A stretch of 64,000 nucleotides of DNA from Stappia taiwanensis (GCF_014635285.1 NZ_BMCR01000010.1:62001-126000), one strand, 5' to 3'. Numbered from the stretch's first letter, positions 8,824-18,738 are shown. The notes: generated by a model from the sequence alone, not told the origin. A program made the numbers and translations.

Positions 8824-11010
8824 ATGACCATGCGCCTTGCCTCCGCCCTTCGCCTTCTCCTGTCCTTCTTCGCCCTGTCGGCGGTGCTGGCCGGCACCGC
8901 CCTTGCCGCCGAGCGGCATGCGCTGGTGGTCGGCAATGCCGATTACGACAGCGCCACGTTGACGCCGCTGAAAAACCCGGCGAATGACGCGGCCCTGATC
9001 GCCGATTCTCTGAAATCCGCCGGATTCGACGTGACCCTGGTGCTGAATGCGGATCTGCGCGGCATGAAACGGGCGGTGCGCGCCTTCACCGACAAGCTTT
9101 CCGCCGCCGGCGATGGCAGCCTGGCCGCCGTCTACTACTCCGGGCACGGATTCGAGGCGGGCGGACGCAACTATCTGGCGCCCTTGAAGGCGGACCTGCG
9201 CGATGAGGTCGATGCGGAATTCGAGGCCCTGTCCGTCGACTGGCTGCTGTCTGCCGTGGAGGCGGCCCATGGCGGTGCCAACATCGTCATTCTCGATGCG
9301 TGTCGCAACACCGCACTGACCCGCTCGGTCGGCGGCACCGCCGGCGGTTTCACCTTGCTGCAGAGCACGCCGCGCGGCAGCTTCATCTCCTTCGCCACCG
9401 CGCCCGGCAGCACCGCAACCGATGGCAGCGGCCTCAACAGCCCCTATACGGCGGCCATCGCCGAGGAGATTCTCGTTCCCGGCAGCAGCGTCGAGGCGGT
9501 GTTCAAGAAGGTGCGCCAGCGGGTGGTCGCCGCCACCGATGGCGAACAGGTGCCCTGGGACCATTCCTCCCTGACCGCCGATATCGTGCTGTTGCCCGCT
9601 GGCGCCCCCCAGACGGCGGAGGCCGGCAACGCCGACGCCTCTGGAAACTCTGGCAAGGTCAGCGCCGTCCGGCTGGAATTGCAGCTCTGGAACGACGTCA
9701 AGGACAGCGGCTCGGCCGAACAGCTTCAGGCCTATCTCGACCGCTATCCGCAAGGGGCCTTCGCCGCCCTCGCCCGCGACCGCTTGGCAAAGGCGGGAAC
9801 CGGCGCCGGCGGCGAGGTGGAACGGCTGTTCGCCCAGCTTGCCAGCCGCTCGCTGATCGTCGACACGCCGACCCAGCCGCATGAGTTCTACGCCAACGCG
9901 CGCCTGCGCGAACTCAAGGGCGATTATCCGAAGGCGCGGCAGGATTACCTGAAATACTTCGCCTTCGGCATGCCGCAGGTGGACCCGCATCTGCGCTTTC
10001 AGGCGGTGCTGAAGATCCAGGAGGGGCGCGCCGGCGCCCGCGAGGTCTACCGCGCCCTGTCGCAGGGCCGGCGCGACCCGACCACCCTCTTCGCCGAAAT
10101 CCTACTGGAAGACCGCGAGGAACGGGTGCGGCGACTGACCGCCTTCCTCGACGCCGAGCCGGAGTTCACCCCCGCCCTTTATGCCCTCAGCCTCGACTAT
10201 TCCCAGGCGCGCCTCGGCCAGCAGTCGCTCGCCGACAAGACCCGAGAGGCCGAGCTTCTGACCCGTTTCATGAAGGGGGTCGAGGAAGGCCGTTTCCTTG
10301 GCTACTACATCGACCAGCAGATGGCGGCGGAGCAGCTGGAGGATGCCCGCACCCGGCTCGCCGCGCTGTCGGTGATGAATTCGGCCATCGCCCGCAATCC
10401 GGTCACCCTCAACGCCATGCGCTCCAACCAGGGCTGGATGCTGACCCTGGCCATCGCCGACCGCGCCCGCGAGATCTTCATCCGCCTGCCGAACGGCGAG
10501 TTCCGCTCCACCGGTTTCGTCTCCGGATCCGTCGACCCGACCACCGGCCAGCCTGTTCCCTATCCCGCCTTCGAGCTGCCCGGCAGCGCCGGAAAGACCA
10601 GCATCGAGGTGAAATACCTCGATATTCGGGGGGAGACCCAGGGTCCCTTTACCTTGGACTTCAACCCGGCGTCCGCCCTGGTGGCCGGCCAGAAGGACAT
10701 TCTCGAACGCATGTCCTCCGGCTGGCTGAGCTATCGCGACTGGGATGGCAAGCTGCTGGTGTATTTTACCCATCTGATCAGCTATCGCTGCGCCATCTCC
10801 GAGGTGCGCTACGGTATCGACAGCGACACGCCGGACAACACGTTCCCCATCGGCGCCTGCGATCCGGACAATCCCCATGCCATCCCCGACAACGGGCCGG
10901 GCTCCAAGGTGTATACCGATATCCCCAAGGCAACCCGCTATCTCTCCGTCCAGCTCAGCTATGCCGACGGCACCCGCTCCGAGATCAAGCGCTTCGATGC
11001 ACCGCAATGA
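8824..11010 (+). CDS. Exported caspase-family (metacaspase-like) protease
   Basis: A 728-residue protein. ATG 8824 opens a clean signal peptide ending in GTALAAE. Residues 30-260 form a peptidase C14/caspase p20-like domain, with the catalytic His108 in YYSGHGF and Cys160 in ILDACRN, and the AANDA-like NPANDAALIADSL helix. A region near 300-345 resembles the helical segment with DRYPQGAFAALARDRLA often attached to bacterial caspases. The last 170 residues look beta-rich with a cysteine pair, possibly an Ig-like binding module. Both catalytic residues are present, so it should be active, probably cleaving after Arg/Lys as metacaspases do (family knowledge). It leads a three-gene plus-strand set with a CHASE2 cyclase and a FecR-like protein. 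Confidence 0.88.
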   Translation: MTMRLASALRLLLSFFALSAVLAGTALAAERHALVVGNADYDSATLTPLKNPANDAALIADSLKSAGFDVTLVLNADLRGMKRAVRAFTDKLSAAGDGSLAAVYYSGHGFEAGGRNYLAPLKADLRDEVDAEFEALSVDWLLSAVEAAHGGANIVILDACRNTALTRSVGGTAGGFTLLQSTPRGSFISFATAPGSTATDGSGLNSPYTAAIAEEILVPGSSVEAVFKKVRQRVVAATDGEQVPWDHSSLTADIVLLPAGAPQTAEAGNADASGNSGKVSAVRLELQLWNDVKDSGSAEQLQAYLDRYPQGAFAALARDRLAKAGTGAGGEVERLFAQLASRSLIVDTPTQPHEFYANARLRELKGDYPKARQDYLKYFAFGMPQVDPHLRFQAVLKIQEGRAGAREVYRALSQGRRDPTTLFAEILLEDREERVRRLTAFLDAEPEFTPALYALSLDYSQARLGQQSLADKTREAELLTRFMKGVEEGRFLGYYIDQQMAAEQLEDARTRLAALSVMNSAIARNPVTLNAMRSNQGWMLTLAIADRAREIFIRLPNGEFRSTGFVSGSVDPTTGQPVPYPAFELPGSAGKTSIEVKYLDIRGETQGPFTLDFNPASALVAGQKDILERMSSGWLSYRDWDGKLLVYFTHLISYRCAISEVRYGIDSDTPDNTFPIGACDPDNPHAIPDNGPGSKVYTDIPKATRYLSVQLSYADGTRSEIKRFDAPQ

Positions 11011-11073
11011 CACCCGCCCGGGGCCGCGCCCCGCGCTGCTGATGGCCGCCCGCCTCCGTGGGCCGGGTCCGCA

Positions 11074-13035
11074 GTGAGCGCGCCCCTCGCCCCGCCCTTG
11101 CGCTCGCGGCTGCGGCTCCTGCGCCACGGGCTTCTCGCCGCCTGTGTTGCGGTGCTGCTGGCGCTTCCGCTCGGCGCCCGGCTCGATCCGCTGATCGGCG
11201 ATCTTGTCACCGCCGGCCTCGGCCCACATCCTTCTGCGTCTGAACGGGACCGGATTGTCGTCGTCGCCATTACCGAGGACACGCTCTCCGGCTTTCCCTA
11301 TCGCTCGCCCATCGACCGGGGTTTTCTGGCCGCGCTGATCGAACGGCTGGACAGGGCCGGCGCGCGCGCCATCGGCATCGACATCCTGTTCGATCAACCC
11401 AGCGAGGCGGCAAAGGACAGCCGCCTGTTTGCCGCCATCGACGCGGCCAGCGCGCCGGTGGTGCTGGCCGCCGCCCGCGCCCGCGACGGACTGACCGAAC
11501 GACAGGCGGCCTATGTCGCGCGCCATGTGCTCTCCCGCCGCGCCGGGCTGATCGTGCTGGAGCGGGACGAGATCGACGGCATCGTGCGTCACCTGCCCCG
11601 CCCGCGCGGCCGGGAGGAGACGCCAATCCCCGGCTTTGCCGAAGCGCTGACAACGGCGACCGGCGCCAGCGCCGGCACCGAAGCCGCATCAGGCCGCATT
11701 CTCTATGCGCCCAGCCCACCGGGCGCCCCGGACTTCGCCCTCTATCCGGCCCATGCGGCGGCTCTGTTGCCGGATGACTGGTTTGCCGGAAAATACGTTC
11801 TGATCGGCACGGATCTGCCGGACATCGACCGCCACCCGACACCACTTGGCACGGCGGCCGGCAGCGCCGCCGGCACCCGGCCGGGCATTGTCATCCACGC
11901 CCATATCCTGGCGCAGATGCTGGCCGGCCTCGCCTTGCCGACCCTGCCGGCACTGGCCGCGCCACTGCTTGCCGCCCTGGCCGCGCTGGCAAGTGCCCTC
12001 TTGTTCAGTCTGCCCGGCTCGCCGCGCCTGCATTACCTGCTGCTCGGTCTCGGACTTGTCCTTTCTGGCACTGCAAGCTGGATGCTGGTTCGCAGCGGGA
12101 CCCTGCTGCCGCCGCTCGTCGCCCCGACGCTTGCGGCCATCGCCACGGCCCTCGCCTTGTCGCTGTGGCGCTGGATCGCCGACCGGGCGGACCGGGCGTT
12201 CCTGCGCACCGCCTTTTCCCACTACGTCAGCCCGGCGGTGGTCAAGCGTCTTTCCTCCGGCGATCTCAAGCTGGCACTTGGCGGGGAAAAGCGCGAGGTC
12301 ACCTATCTCTTCACCGACCTGGAAGGCTTCACCGGCCTGTCCGTAACGCTGCCGCCGGCGGTGCTGGCCGGTCTGCTCAACGATTATCTCGACGACATGT
12401 GCCGGCTGATGACCGAGCATGGCGCCACCATCGACAAGATCATCGGCGATGCGGTGGTCGGTTTCTTCGGCGCCCCCGATGCCGACCCGGAGCAGGCCCG
12501 CCATGCGGTGGAGCTGGCGCTGGCCATCGACGCCTTCGCGGAAGATCATCGCCGCCAGCTCGCCAGCCGGGGCATCGCCCTTGGCGTCACCCGCATCGGC
12601 ATCCACCGGGGCGAGGCGGTGATCGGCAATTTCGGCGGCAGCCGTTTCTTCGACTACACCGGCATCGGCGACACGGTGAACACCGCCGCCCGGCTGGAGG
12701 GTGCCAACCGCTATCTCGGCACGCGCATCTGCGTCAGCGAGACGGTGGCCTCTGCCGCGCCGGACCTGAGCTTCCGCCCCGCTGGCGAATTGGTGCTGAA
12801 GGGACGAAAGACCCCCCTCGCCTGTTTCGAGCCGCTACCGCCACACAGGGCGGACAGCGATTTCACCAAGGCCTACCAGGCTGCCTTCCGCCTGATGCGC
12901 GACAAATCGGATGCAGCCAGCGCCGCCTTCGAGGCCGCCCTTCGCCTTGCGCCGGAGGACCCGCTCGCCCGGCTGCACGCGGCGCGCTTGCGAGCCGGAG
13001 AGGAAGGCGCAACACTCGTGCTTGCTGGCAAGTGA
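11074..13035 (+). CDS. CHASE2-domain adenylate cyclase
   Basis: A 653-residue membrane signalling enzyme, starting at GTG 11074. After an N-terminal membrane helix comes a periplasmic CHASE2 domain (about residues 40-285, with AIGIDILFDQPS and FAGKYVLIGTD). Three closely spaced membrane helices follow (about 290-375), then a class III cyclase domain. The cyclase shows the metal-binding Asp in TYLFTDLEGFT, the substrate Lys and second metal Asp in DKIIGDAVVGFFG, and FDYTGIGDTVNTAARLE. All catalytic positions for ATP appear intact, so cAMP production is likely. It lies 63 bp after the caspase gene and 21 bp before the next gene, so the three are probably co-transcribed. Confidence 0.93.
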   Translation: MSAPLAPPLRSRLRLLRHGLLAACVAVLLALPLGARLDPLIGDLVTAGLGPHPSASERDRIVVVAITEDTLSGFPYRSPIDRGFLAALIERLDRAGARAIGIDILFDQPSEAAKDSRLFAAIDAASAPVVLAAARARDGLTERQAAYVARHVLSRRAGLIVLERDEIDGIVRHLPRPRGREETPIPGFAEALTTATGASAGTEAASGRILYAPSPPGAPDFALYPAHAAALLPDDWFAGKYVLIGTDLPDIDRHPTPLGTAAGSAAGTRPGIVIHAHILAQMLAGLALPTLPALAAPLLAALAALASALLFSLPGSPRLHYLLLGLGLVLSGTASWMLVRSGTLLPPLVAPTLAAIATALALSLWRWIADRADRAFLRTAFSHYVSPAVVKRLSSGDLKLALGGEKREVTYLFTDLEGFTGLSVTLPPAVLAGLLNDYLDDMCRLMTEHGATIDKIIGDAVVGFFGAPDADPEQARHAVELALAIDAFAEDHRRQLASRGIALGVTRIGIHRGEAVIGNFGGSRFFDYTGIGDTVNTAARLEGANRYLGTRICVSETVASAAPDLSFRPAGELVLKGRKTPLACFEPLPPHRADSDFTKAYQAAFRLMRDKSDAASAAFEAALRLAPEDPLARLHAARLRAGEEGATLVLAGK

Positions 13036-13056
13036 TCCATGAAAGGTGAGACCCGG

Positions 13057-13794
13057 ATGCACCGCTTTCTTCGTTTCTGTCTCCTCTGCCTCGCCCTGAC
13101 GCCCGTGCCGGCCATGGCGGCGGAGCTGCTCGTCATCGCCGTCAGCGGCCCGGTAGCGTCACTGGAGCCCGGCCAGTCGGTCGATCCTGCCGAAACGCTG
13201 ACCCTTGCGACCGGCGCGCGGATCACCCTCCTCAAGCAGGATGGCACCATGCAGACGCTTCAAGGGCCGTTTTCCGGCACACCCGGGGACAGCGGCGCGA
13301 CGACGGCCGGGACGGCGAAAAGCGGCAGTTTCGCGGCGCTGAAGACCCTGCTCGGCGACAGCGACGCCCGCTCCACCGTTCTCGGCGCGGCCCGGGCCGG
13401 CGCCGGCGAGCTGCCCGCGCCCCCGGGCATCTGGCACCTCAGCACCGACAGCTCCGGCCCACGCTGCACCGATGGCACCGTGCTGGTTCTCTGGCGCCGC
13501 GATCCCGGCAAGGCCCTGTCCGTGTCCGCCCGCACCCAGGACGCCCGGGTCAAGGGTCTAGCTTGGCCCGCCGGTGAGGCCGCGCTGAAGCTTCCGGACG
13601 ATTTTGCGAAAAGCGAGGGGCGGCTGGCGATCTCGCTCAACGGCACCTTGCGCGATCTCACCCTGATCCGGCGACCGGATGCCTTGGCGGACGCCGCGCC
13701 CGGCGCCCTGCTGTCCTGGCTGACCGACAACGGCTGCAACCGGCAGGCGCTGGCGCTGATCGACCGGGTGCATGCTGGAGCGCCGCTCGACTGA
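13057..13794 (+). CDS. Exported FecR-like hypothetical protein
   Basis: A 245-residue protein of unknown function. I place the start at ATG 13057 because AAAGGTGAG lies 6 nt upstream and it opens directly into a signal peptide ending in PAMAAE; an ATG six codons earlier lacks a site. Residues 25-90 (SLEPGQSVDPAETLTLATGARITLL, then QDGTMQTLQGP) have the beta-strand pattern of FecR-type domains. The rest has a cysteine in SSGPRCTDGTV and another in TDNGCNRQAL near the end, which may pair. It closes the caspase/CHASE2-cyclase operon. Similar small exported FecR-like proteins are seen next to CHASE2 proteins, so it may be a ligand or regulator of the periplasmic sensor domain. Confidence 0.7.
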   Translation: MHRFLRFCLLCLALTPVPAMAAELLVIAVSGPVASLEPGQSVDPAETLTLATGARITLLKQDGTMQTLQGPFSGTPGDSGATTAGTAKSGSFAALKTLLGDSDARSTVLGAARAGAGELPAPPGIWHLSTDSSGPRCTDGTVLVLWRRDPGKALSVSARTQDARVKGLAWPAGEAALKLPDDFAKSEGRLAISLNGTLRDLTLIRRPDALADAAPGALLSWLTDNGCNRQALALIDRVHAGAPLD

Positions 13795-13805
13795 AGCGGC
13801 GCGGC

Positions 13806-15044
13806 TCAGGCGAGGGCGGGTTGCGGCCGGCGGGTTCGCAGCAGGATGAACACCATGACGGCGATGTTCATGAGGTTCCAGGCGATACCATTGAGGAACG
13901 CTGCCTGATAGGAGGCTGTCAGGTCATAGATCCAGCCCGACATCCAGCCGCCCAGCGCCATGCCGACGATGGTCGCGGTGATCACCGTGCCGACCCGCTG
14001 CCCGGCCTCGCGCGCCGGCAGGTATTCACGCACCACGATGGCATAGCTGGAGACGATGCCGCCCTGGGACAGGCCGAAGATCAGCGAGACCATGTAGAGC
14101 GAGGCCAGCCCGTCATAGGGAATGTAGAGCAGCAGGGCGAAGCATTGCAGCACGGCGCCGAGCAGCAAGGTCGGCACCCCGCCGATCTTGTCGGCAAGAA
14201 GGCCCGACAAGAGCCGGCTGGCAATTCCGCCGAAGAGCATCAGCGACAGCATTTCCGCGCCCCGCGCCACTCCGTAGCCCAGGTCGACGCAATAAGCGAC
14301 GATATGCACCTGCGGCATCGACATGGCGACGCAACAGCCAAGACCGGCAGCCACCAGCAAGGCCTGCAGCGCGCCGGGAGACAGGGCAACCTTGCGCGAC
14401 GGCGCGTCGCTGATCGGCGCCAGGTCCTGCGCATCGCGCAAGGCGGAGGGCGGCGGCCGGCGCAGAAGGAAAGCCGCCGGAATGAGAAGAGCGAGACAGA
14501 TCAGCCCGGCGACGAAATAGGCCGTGCGCCAGCCATGATCCTCAATGATTGCCTGAAGCAGCAAGGGCCAGAGCGCGCCGGCGAAATAATTGCCCGAGGC
14601 GGTCGCGGCGACCGCAAGCCCGCGCCGGCGGGCAAACCAATGCGACACATCGGCCAGCAGCGGTCCGAAGGTGGCCGCCGAGCCAAAGCCGATCAGTCCC
14701 CCTTGAAGCACCGCAAAGAGCAGCAGGGATTCAGCCTGAGAGGCCAGCAGCAGACCCGAGCCGAGCGCCGCCGAGGAGATCGCCAGCGGGAAGGTCACCC
14801 CATACCGGTCGACGAAGCGGCCGATCAAGAGGTTGCCGGCGGCAAAGCCGATCATGGTGGCGGTGTAGGGCAGCGAGGCATCGGCCCGGTCGACGCCGAA
14901 CTCCGCCTCTACCCCTGGCAGAACGACAATCACCGACCACATGCCGACGCCGCCGACGGTGGCCAGGAGCAGCGACAAGAGCAGCCGTGCCCAGGCATAG
15001 CCGCTGTCGACGCCGCCGTTCCAGAATCCTGTCGTCTCCCGCAT
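13806..15044 (-). CDS. MFS transporter
   Basis: An inner-membrane carrier of 412 residues with 12 predicted membrane helices in two halves joined by a hydrophilic loop near residue 195. The first half has the MFS motif A region (GRFVDRYGVTF) and GPLLADVSHWFARRRGLAVA, which resembles the oxalate/formate and monocarboxylate carrier branch. I set the start at the ATG at 15044, directly before the first helix; the upstream in-frame sequence is not membrane-like. It is convergent with the caspase operon and lies downstream of a fatty-acid oxidation gene on the same strand, so carboxylate uptake is plausible but unproven. Confidence 0.88.
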   Translation of the reverse strand: MRETTGFWNGGVDSGYAWARLLLSLLLATVGGVGMWSVIVVLPGVEAEFGVDRADASLPYTATMIGFAAGNLLIGRFVDRYGVTFPLAISSAALGSGLLLASQAESLLLFAVLQGGLIGFGSAATFGPLLADVSHWFARRRGLAVAATASGNYFAGALWPLLLQAIIEDHGWRTAYFVAGLICLALLIPAAFLLRRPPPSALRDAQDLAPISDAPSRKVALSPGALQALLVAAGLGCCVAMSMPQVHIVAYCVDLGYGVARGAEMLSLMLFGGIASRLLSGLLADKIGGVPTLLLGAVLQCFALLLYIPYDGLASLYMVSLIFGLSQGGIVSSYAIVVREYLPAREAGQRVGTVITATIVGMALGGWMSGWIYDLTASYQAAFLNGIAWNLMNIAVMVFILLRTRRPQPALA

Positions 15045-15164
15045 GACATGCGTCCCCGGTCGCGCCCCACAGGCGGTCTCACTCCACCTCACCTCAACTA
15101 CAACGCGAGAGATGGCTTGGCAATCGCACCGGGACGTCAAGGCGTCCCGGCCGCTGTTGCCTCG

Positions 15165-17264
15165 TCAGGCGCTCTTGTTCAGATCGGCGAAGGTACCACC
15201 ACGTTCCGCCAGATCGACCAGCAGCCGGGCGGGTGTCCAGAAATACGGATCCTCCTCGGCAAAGCTGCGAAGATCGGCGAGGATGGTGTCGAGACCGACC
15301 TTGTCGGCATAGTGCATCGGTCCGCCGCGCCAGCGCGGGAAGCCATAGCCGGACAGCATGGTCACATCCACGTCCAGCGGCCGGAGGGCAATGCCCTCCT
15401 CCACGATCTTCGCCGCCTCGTTGATCATCGCCGCCATGTAGCGCCGCAGGATTTCCTCGCTGTCGAAGCTGCGCGGCACGATCCCCTTCTCGGTCCGCTC
15501 GGCGGCGATGATCGCCTCCACTTCCGGGTCCGGTTTGCCGCGCCGCGCGCCTTCCTCGTAAAGATAGTAGCCTCGGCCGGTCTTCTGGCCGAACCAGCCG
15601 CGCTCGCACAGCCGGTCGGCGACCCCGACCACCCGCTCGCGCGGATCGCGGGTCGCGGCCCGGCGCTTGCGCCCGGCCCAGGCGATGTCGAGCCCGGCCA
15701 GATCGCTGACGGCAAACGGGCCCATCGGGAAACCGAAGGCAACCAGCGCCGCGTCGATCTCGTAGGGGCTCGCCCCATCCTCGACCATGTAGTCGGCGGC
15801 CTTGCGGTAGGCGTTCAACAGCCGGTTGCCGATGAACCCGTCACAGACACCGGCGCGCACAGCGATCTTCTTCAGCTTCTTGGCCAGCGCGAAGCCGGTC
15901 ACCACCACATCCGCCGAGGTCTTGTCCCCGACGACCACTTCCAGAAGCCGCATCACATGGGCCGGCGAGAAGAAATGGAAGCCGATCACATCGGCCGGAC
16001 GGGAGGTGGAGGCGGCGATCTCGTCCACATCGAGATAGGAGGTGTTGGTGGCCAGGATCGCCCCCGGCCGGCAGACCGCATCGAGCCGGGCGAACACCTC
16101 CTTCTTGACCGCCATGTCCTCGAACACCGCCTCGATCACCAGATCGGCGCTGGCAAGCGCCTCATAGTCGGTGACGGCGGCAAAGGCATCGGCCAGGAGC
16201 GCGTCCCGCCGCGCCTCGCTCATCTTGCCCCGGCGCACGCCGTCGTTCAGCAGCTTTTCCACGAGGCTCCGCGCCCGCTCGGCGCTGTCCGCGTCCCGTT
16301 CAATGAGCGTGACGGTGAGACCGCCGGCAAGCGCCGCAACCGCAATGCCGCTGCCCATGGTGCCGCCGCCGATGATGCCGATCCGGGCAAGGTCGCGCGG
16401 GGTCGCCGTGCCCGCTTCCGGGATCTTCGCCACCGCCCGCTCGGCAAAGAAGGCATGGATCAACCCGGCCCGCTGATCGGAGCCCATCAGCTCGGTGAAG
16501 AGCGAGCGTTCCCGTACCAGCCCATCGGCAAGCGGCAGATCATAGGCAGCCTCGATCGCGTCGATGGCCACCACCGGCGAAAGCTGGCCGCGCGCGCGGC
16601 GCGACACGGTTTCGCGCCAGGACGTGAACAGCTCCGCATCCTTGGTGCCCGGGTCGATTTCCCCGGTCCGCCGGGCGCGGCACTCTTCCACCAGCAAGCG
16701 GCGGGCGAACTCAAGACCGGCGGCCCGCGCATCCTCGCCTTCCGCGACATAATCGACGATGTTGAGCCAGTCCGCCTCCTGCGCACCCACCTGGCGCCCG
16801 CTGGTGATCAGATCGAGCGCCGCTTCCGCGCCCGAAAGCCGGGGAAGGCGCTGAGTGCCGCCGGCACCGGGCAGGATGCCAAGGGTCACCTCCGGCAAGC
16901 CAACCCGGCCACTTGCCAGGATCACCCGGTAGTGACAGCCAAGGGCCACTTCCAGCCCGCCGCCGAGCGCGGTGCCGTGCAGGGCGGCGACCACCGGCTT
17001 TTCGCTGGCCTCGATCCGATTGATCACATCCGGCAGGAACGGCTCGGCCATCGGCTTGCCGAACTCGCGAATATCGGCCCCGGCAATGAAGGTGCGGCCC
17101 ACCCCGTAGATCACGGCGATCCGCGCCTCTCCATCCTCGGCAAACCGGGCGATGGCCGCGTCAAGCCCGGCCCGCACCGCCTGCGACAGGGCGTTCACCG
17201 GCGGATTGTCGACGGCGATCAGGGCGATGCCGTCTTCGACGGAATAACGAACCGGTTCGGTCAC
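15165..17264 (-). CDS. Bifunctional enoyl-CoA hydratase / 3-hydroxyacyl-CoA dehydrogenase
   Basis: A fused beta-oxidation enzyme of 699 residues that hydrates 2-enoyl-CoA and oxidises the 3-hydroxyacyl-CoA with NAD. The crotonase domain (1-270) has the oxyanion-hole sequences TFIAGADIREF and GTALGGGLEVALGCHYR. The dehydrogenase domain (from about 285) opens with IGIIGGGTMGSGIA and carries IGFHFFSPAHVMRLLEVV with the catalytic His. Two C-terminal 3HCDH helical domains follow. GGAGG lies 7 nt before the GTG at 17264, which settles the start. No thiolase gene is adjacent, so the partner is elsewhere. It precedes the MFS gene on the same strand. Confidence 0.94.
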   Translation of the reverse strand: MTEPVRYSVEDGIALIAVDNPPVNALSQAVRAGLDAAIARFAEDGEARIAVIYGVGRTFIAGADIREFGKPMAEPFLPDVINRIEASEKPVVAALHGTALGGGLEVALGCHYRVILASGRVGLPEVTLGILPGAGGTQRLPRLSGAEAALDLITSGRQVGAQEADWLNIVDYVAEGEDARAAGLEFARRLLVEECRARRTGEIDPGTKDAELFTSWRETVSRRARGQLSPVVAIDAIEAAYDLPLADGLVRERSLFTELMGSDQRAGLIHAFFAERAVAKIPEAGTATPRDLARIGIIGGGTMGSGIAVAALAGGLTVTLIERDADSAERARSLVEKLLNDGVRRGKMSEARRDALLADAFAAVTDYEALASADLVIEAVFEDMAVKKEVFARLDAVCRPGAILATNTSYLDVDEIAASTSRPADVIGFHFFSPAHVMRLLEVVVGDKTSADVVVTGFALAKKLKKIAVRAGVCDGFIGNRLLNAYRKAADYMVEDGASPYEIDAALVAFGFPMGPFAVSDLAGLDIAWAGRKRRAATRDPRERVVGVADRLCERGWFGQKTGRGYYLYEEGARRGKPDPEVEAIIAAERTEKGIVPRSFDSEEILRRYMAAMINEAAKIVEEGIALRPLDVDVTMLSGYGFPRWRGGPMHYADKVGLDTILADLRSFAEEDPYFWTPARLLVDLAERGGTFADLNKSA

Positions 17265-17385
17265 GGGACTGCCTCCTAGCATGGATTTTCTATTGGATAT
17301 TGTGCGCTGCGGCGCATTCTAGGGGCCGCAGGAGATGTTTCAATCTTAAAATAATTTCCTCAGGTCCATGCCGCGCCCCGGCGGC

Positions 17386-18738
17386 CTACCCTTGCAAGAG
17401 CGCCGCGAGCCTATCGGGCGCCCCCTGCTCCAGCTCATCGACGGCCGCAAGCAACCGGCCCGCCGCCGCCTTGCCGAGCAGCGCTTCCGCCTTGACGGTG
17501 AGCTTGCCACGCGAGACCTCAAACGGCACCGGCCGGTCGAGATCGACATGCCGGGAGAGGCTCCGCCCATCCTCCAGCTCCAGCGCGACCCGGGTTTCCA
17601 GACTGCCGAACCCGTCATTTGTCGTCACCTCGACCCGGTCACGCAAGCGAACAAGATCCGCCCGGGTGCAGATGGCATCGGTGTAGGTGGTGAGCGCCGC
17701 CGTCGAGCGGCCCGACAGCACCAGCGCGGCAATCAGCCGGTAGCTGAATTTCGCTTCAAGGCCGGTGCGCGGTTCGGCGATATTGCAGACCGCGAGCCAG
17801 CGCGGATGCACCTCAATGACCACCCGCGCGATTTGCTCCGGCCGGACCGGCTCCGCCGACAGAAGCTCCAAGAGCGCCTCGATCGCCGCATGGGTGCCGT
17901 GGCAACAGGCATGAAACTTGTACTGCACCCGGGTGAAGCGGTAGTCCCGGCCCAGATCATCGAAGGCGGCCACGGCCTTCGGGTCTCCTGATGCGGCCAC
18001 ACCCGCTCCGGCCCCTGCTCCAGCATGGGTCGCGGCAAAGCCTTGCGCACAGGCCAGCCCCTCTGGATTGGAGATGAGCCCGAGCACGGCAAGGGTCGCC
18101 GTCTCCACCCCATTCGCGGCGGCGATCCCGGCGTGATAGGGCTTGCCCATGGTGCCGAACTGGGACTTCAAACCCGAGGCCCGGGTGGACATGAGCCCAA
18201 GTGCATGGGCCGTCCGCTGCGCATCCAGACCGAGCAGGCGGGCCGAGGCCGCCGCCGCGCCGAAGGCGCCGGCGGTCGCGGTCTGGTGAAAGCCGGCCCG
18301 GTAGTGGGCATCCCCCAGCCAGGTGCCCACCCGACAGGCGGTCTCCAGCCCGATGATGAAGGCATCGAGCAGGGCCGCGCCATCCGCACCGGTCTTTTCC
18401 GCCAGCGCCAACGCCGCCGGCAGGATGGCAACGCTCGGATGGCCGATATAATCGAAATGGGTATCGTCGTAGTCGAGCGCGTGGGCGGTCGCGCCATTGG
18501 CGAGCGCCGCCGCCCGTGCCGGCAGGCGGCGACGACTGCCGACCACCGTTGCCTGTGCCGCCCCGCCCTCTTCCTCCACCATCGTCCGGACGATGGTCGC
18601 AATCGGCTCGCCCTTGCCGGCAAGCCCGACCGCCACCCAGTCGAGCAGCGACAGCCGGGCACTGACCCTTGCCTCAGTGGGGATGCTACCGCGCGGCGTC
18701 TCGGCAATGAAAGCGGCAAGGCGGGCACTGATGCCCAT
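17386..18738 (-). CDS. MmgE/PrpD family protein (2-methylcitrate dehydratase-like)
   Basis: A 450-residue protein of the MmgE/PrpD family, whose known members dehydrate 2-methylcitrate or isomerise aconitate-like acids. The N-terminus has LDWVAVGLAGKGEP, the centre has GATAHALDYDDTHFDYIGHPS, and later come RAGFHQTATAGAFGAAAA and YKFHACCHGTHAAIEALL with the conserved His/Cys cluster. GGAAGG lies 6 nt before ATG 18738. An upstream ATG (18783) is possible but has no good site. No other methylcitrate-cycle gene is nearby, so its substrate is open. It shares its strand with the beta-oxidation fusion gene 121 bp downstream. Confidence 0.88.
   Translation of the reverse strand: MGISARLAAFIAETPRGSIPTEARVSARLSLLDWVAVGLAGKGEPIATIVRTMVEEEGGAAQATVVGSRRRLPARAAALANGATAHALDYDDTHFDYIGHPSVAILPAALALAEKTGADGAALLDAFIIGLETACRVGTWLGDAHYRAGFHQTATAGAFGAAAASARLLGLDAQRTAHALGLMSTRASGLKSQFGTMGKPYHAGIAAANGVETATLAVLGLISNPEGLACAQGFAATHAGAGAGAGVAASGDPKAVAAFDDLGRDYRFTRVQYKFHACCHGTHAAIEALLELLSAEPVRPEQIARVVIEVHPRWLAVCNIAEPRTGLEAKFSYRLIAALVLSGRSTAALTTYTDAICTRADLVRLRDRVEVTTNDGFGSLETRVALELEDGRSLSRHVDLDRPVPFEVSRGKLTVKAEALLGKAAAGRLLAAVDELEQGAPDRLAALLQG

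Noticed and set aside
8824-13794. CBASS-like or caspase-based phage defence system
   Set aside because: The caspase has a signal peptide and would be outside the cytoplasm, the cyclase is a membrane class III enzyme rather than a CD-NTase, and there is no effector or phage-associated context.
13821-17279. Plus-strand open frame of over 1100 codons
   Set aside because: It is antisense to the MFS and beta-oxidation fusion genes, which carry clear motifs and a GGAGG site; the translation has low-complexity His/Arg/Gly content.
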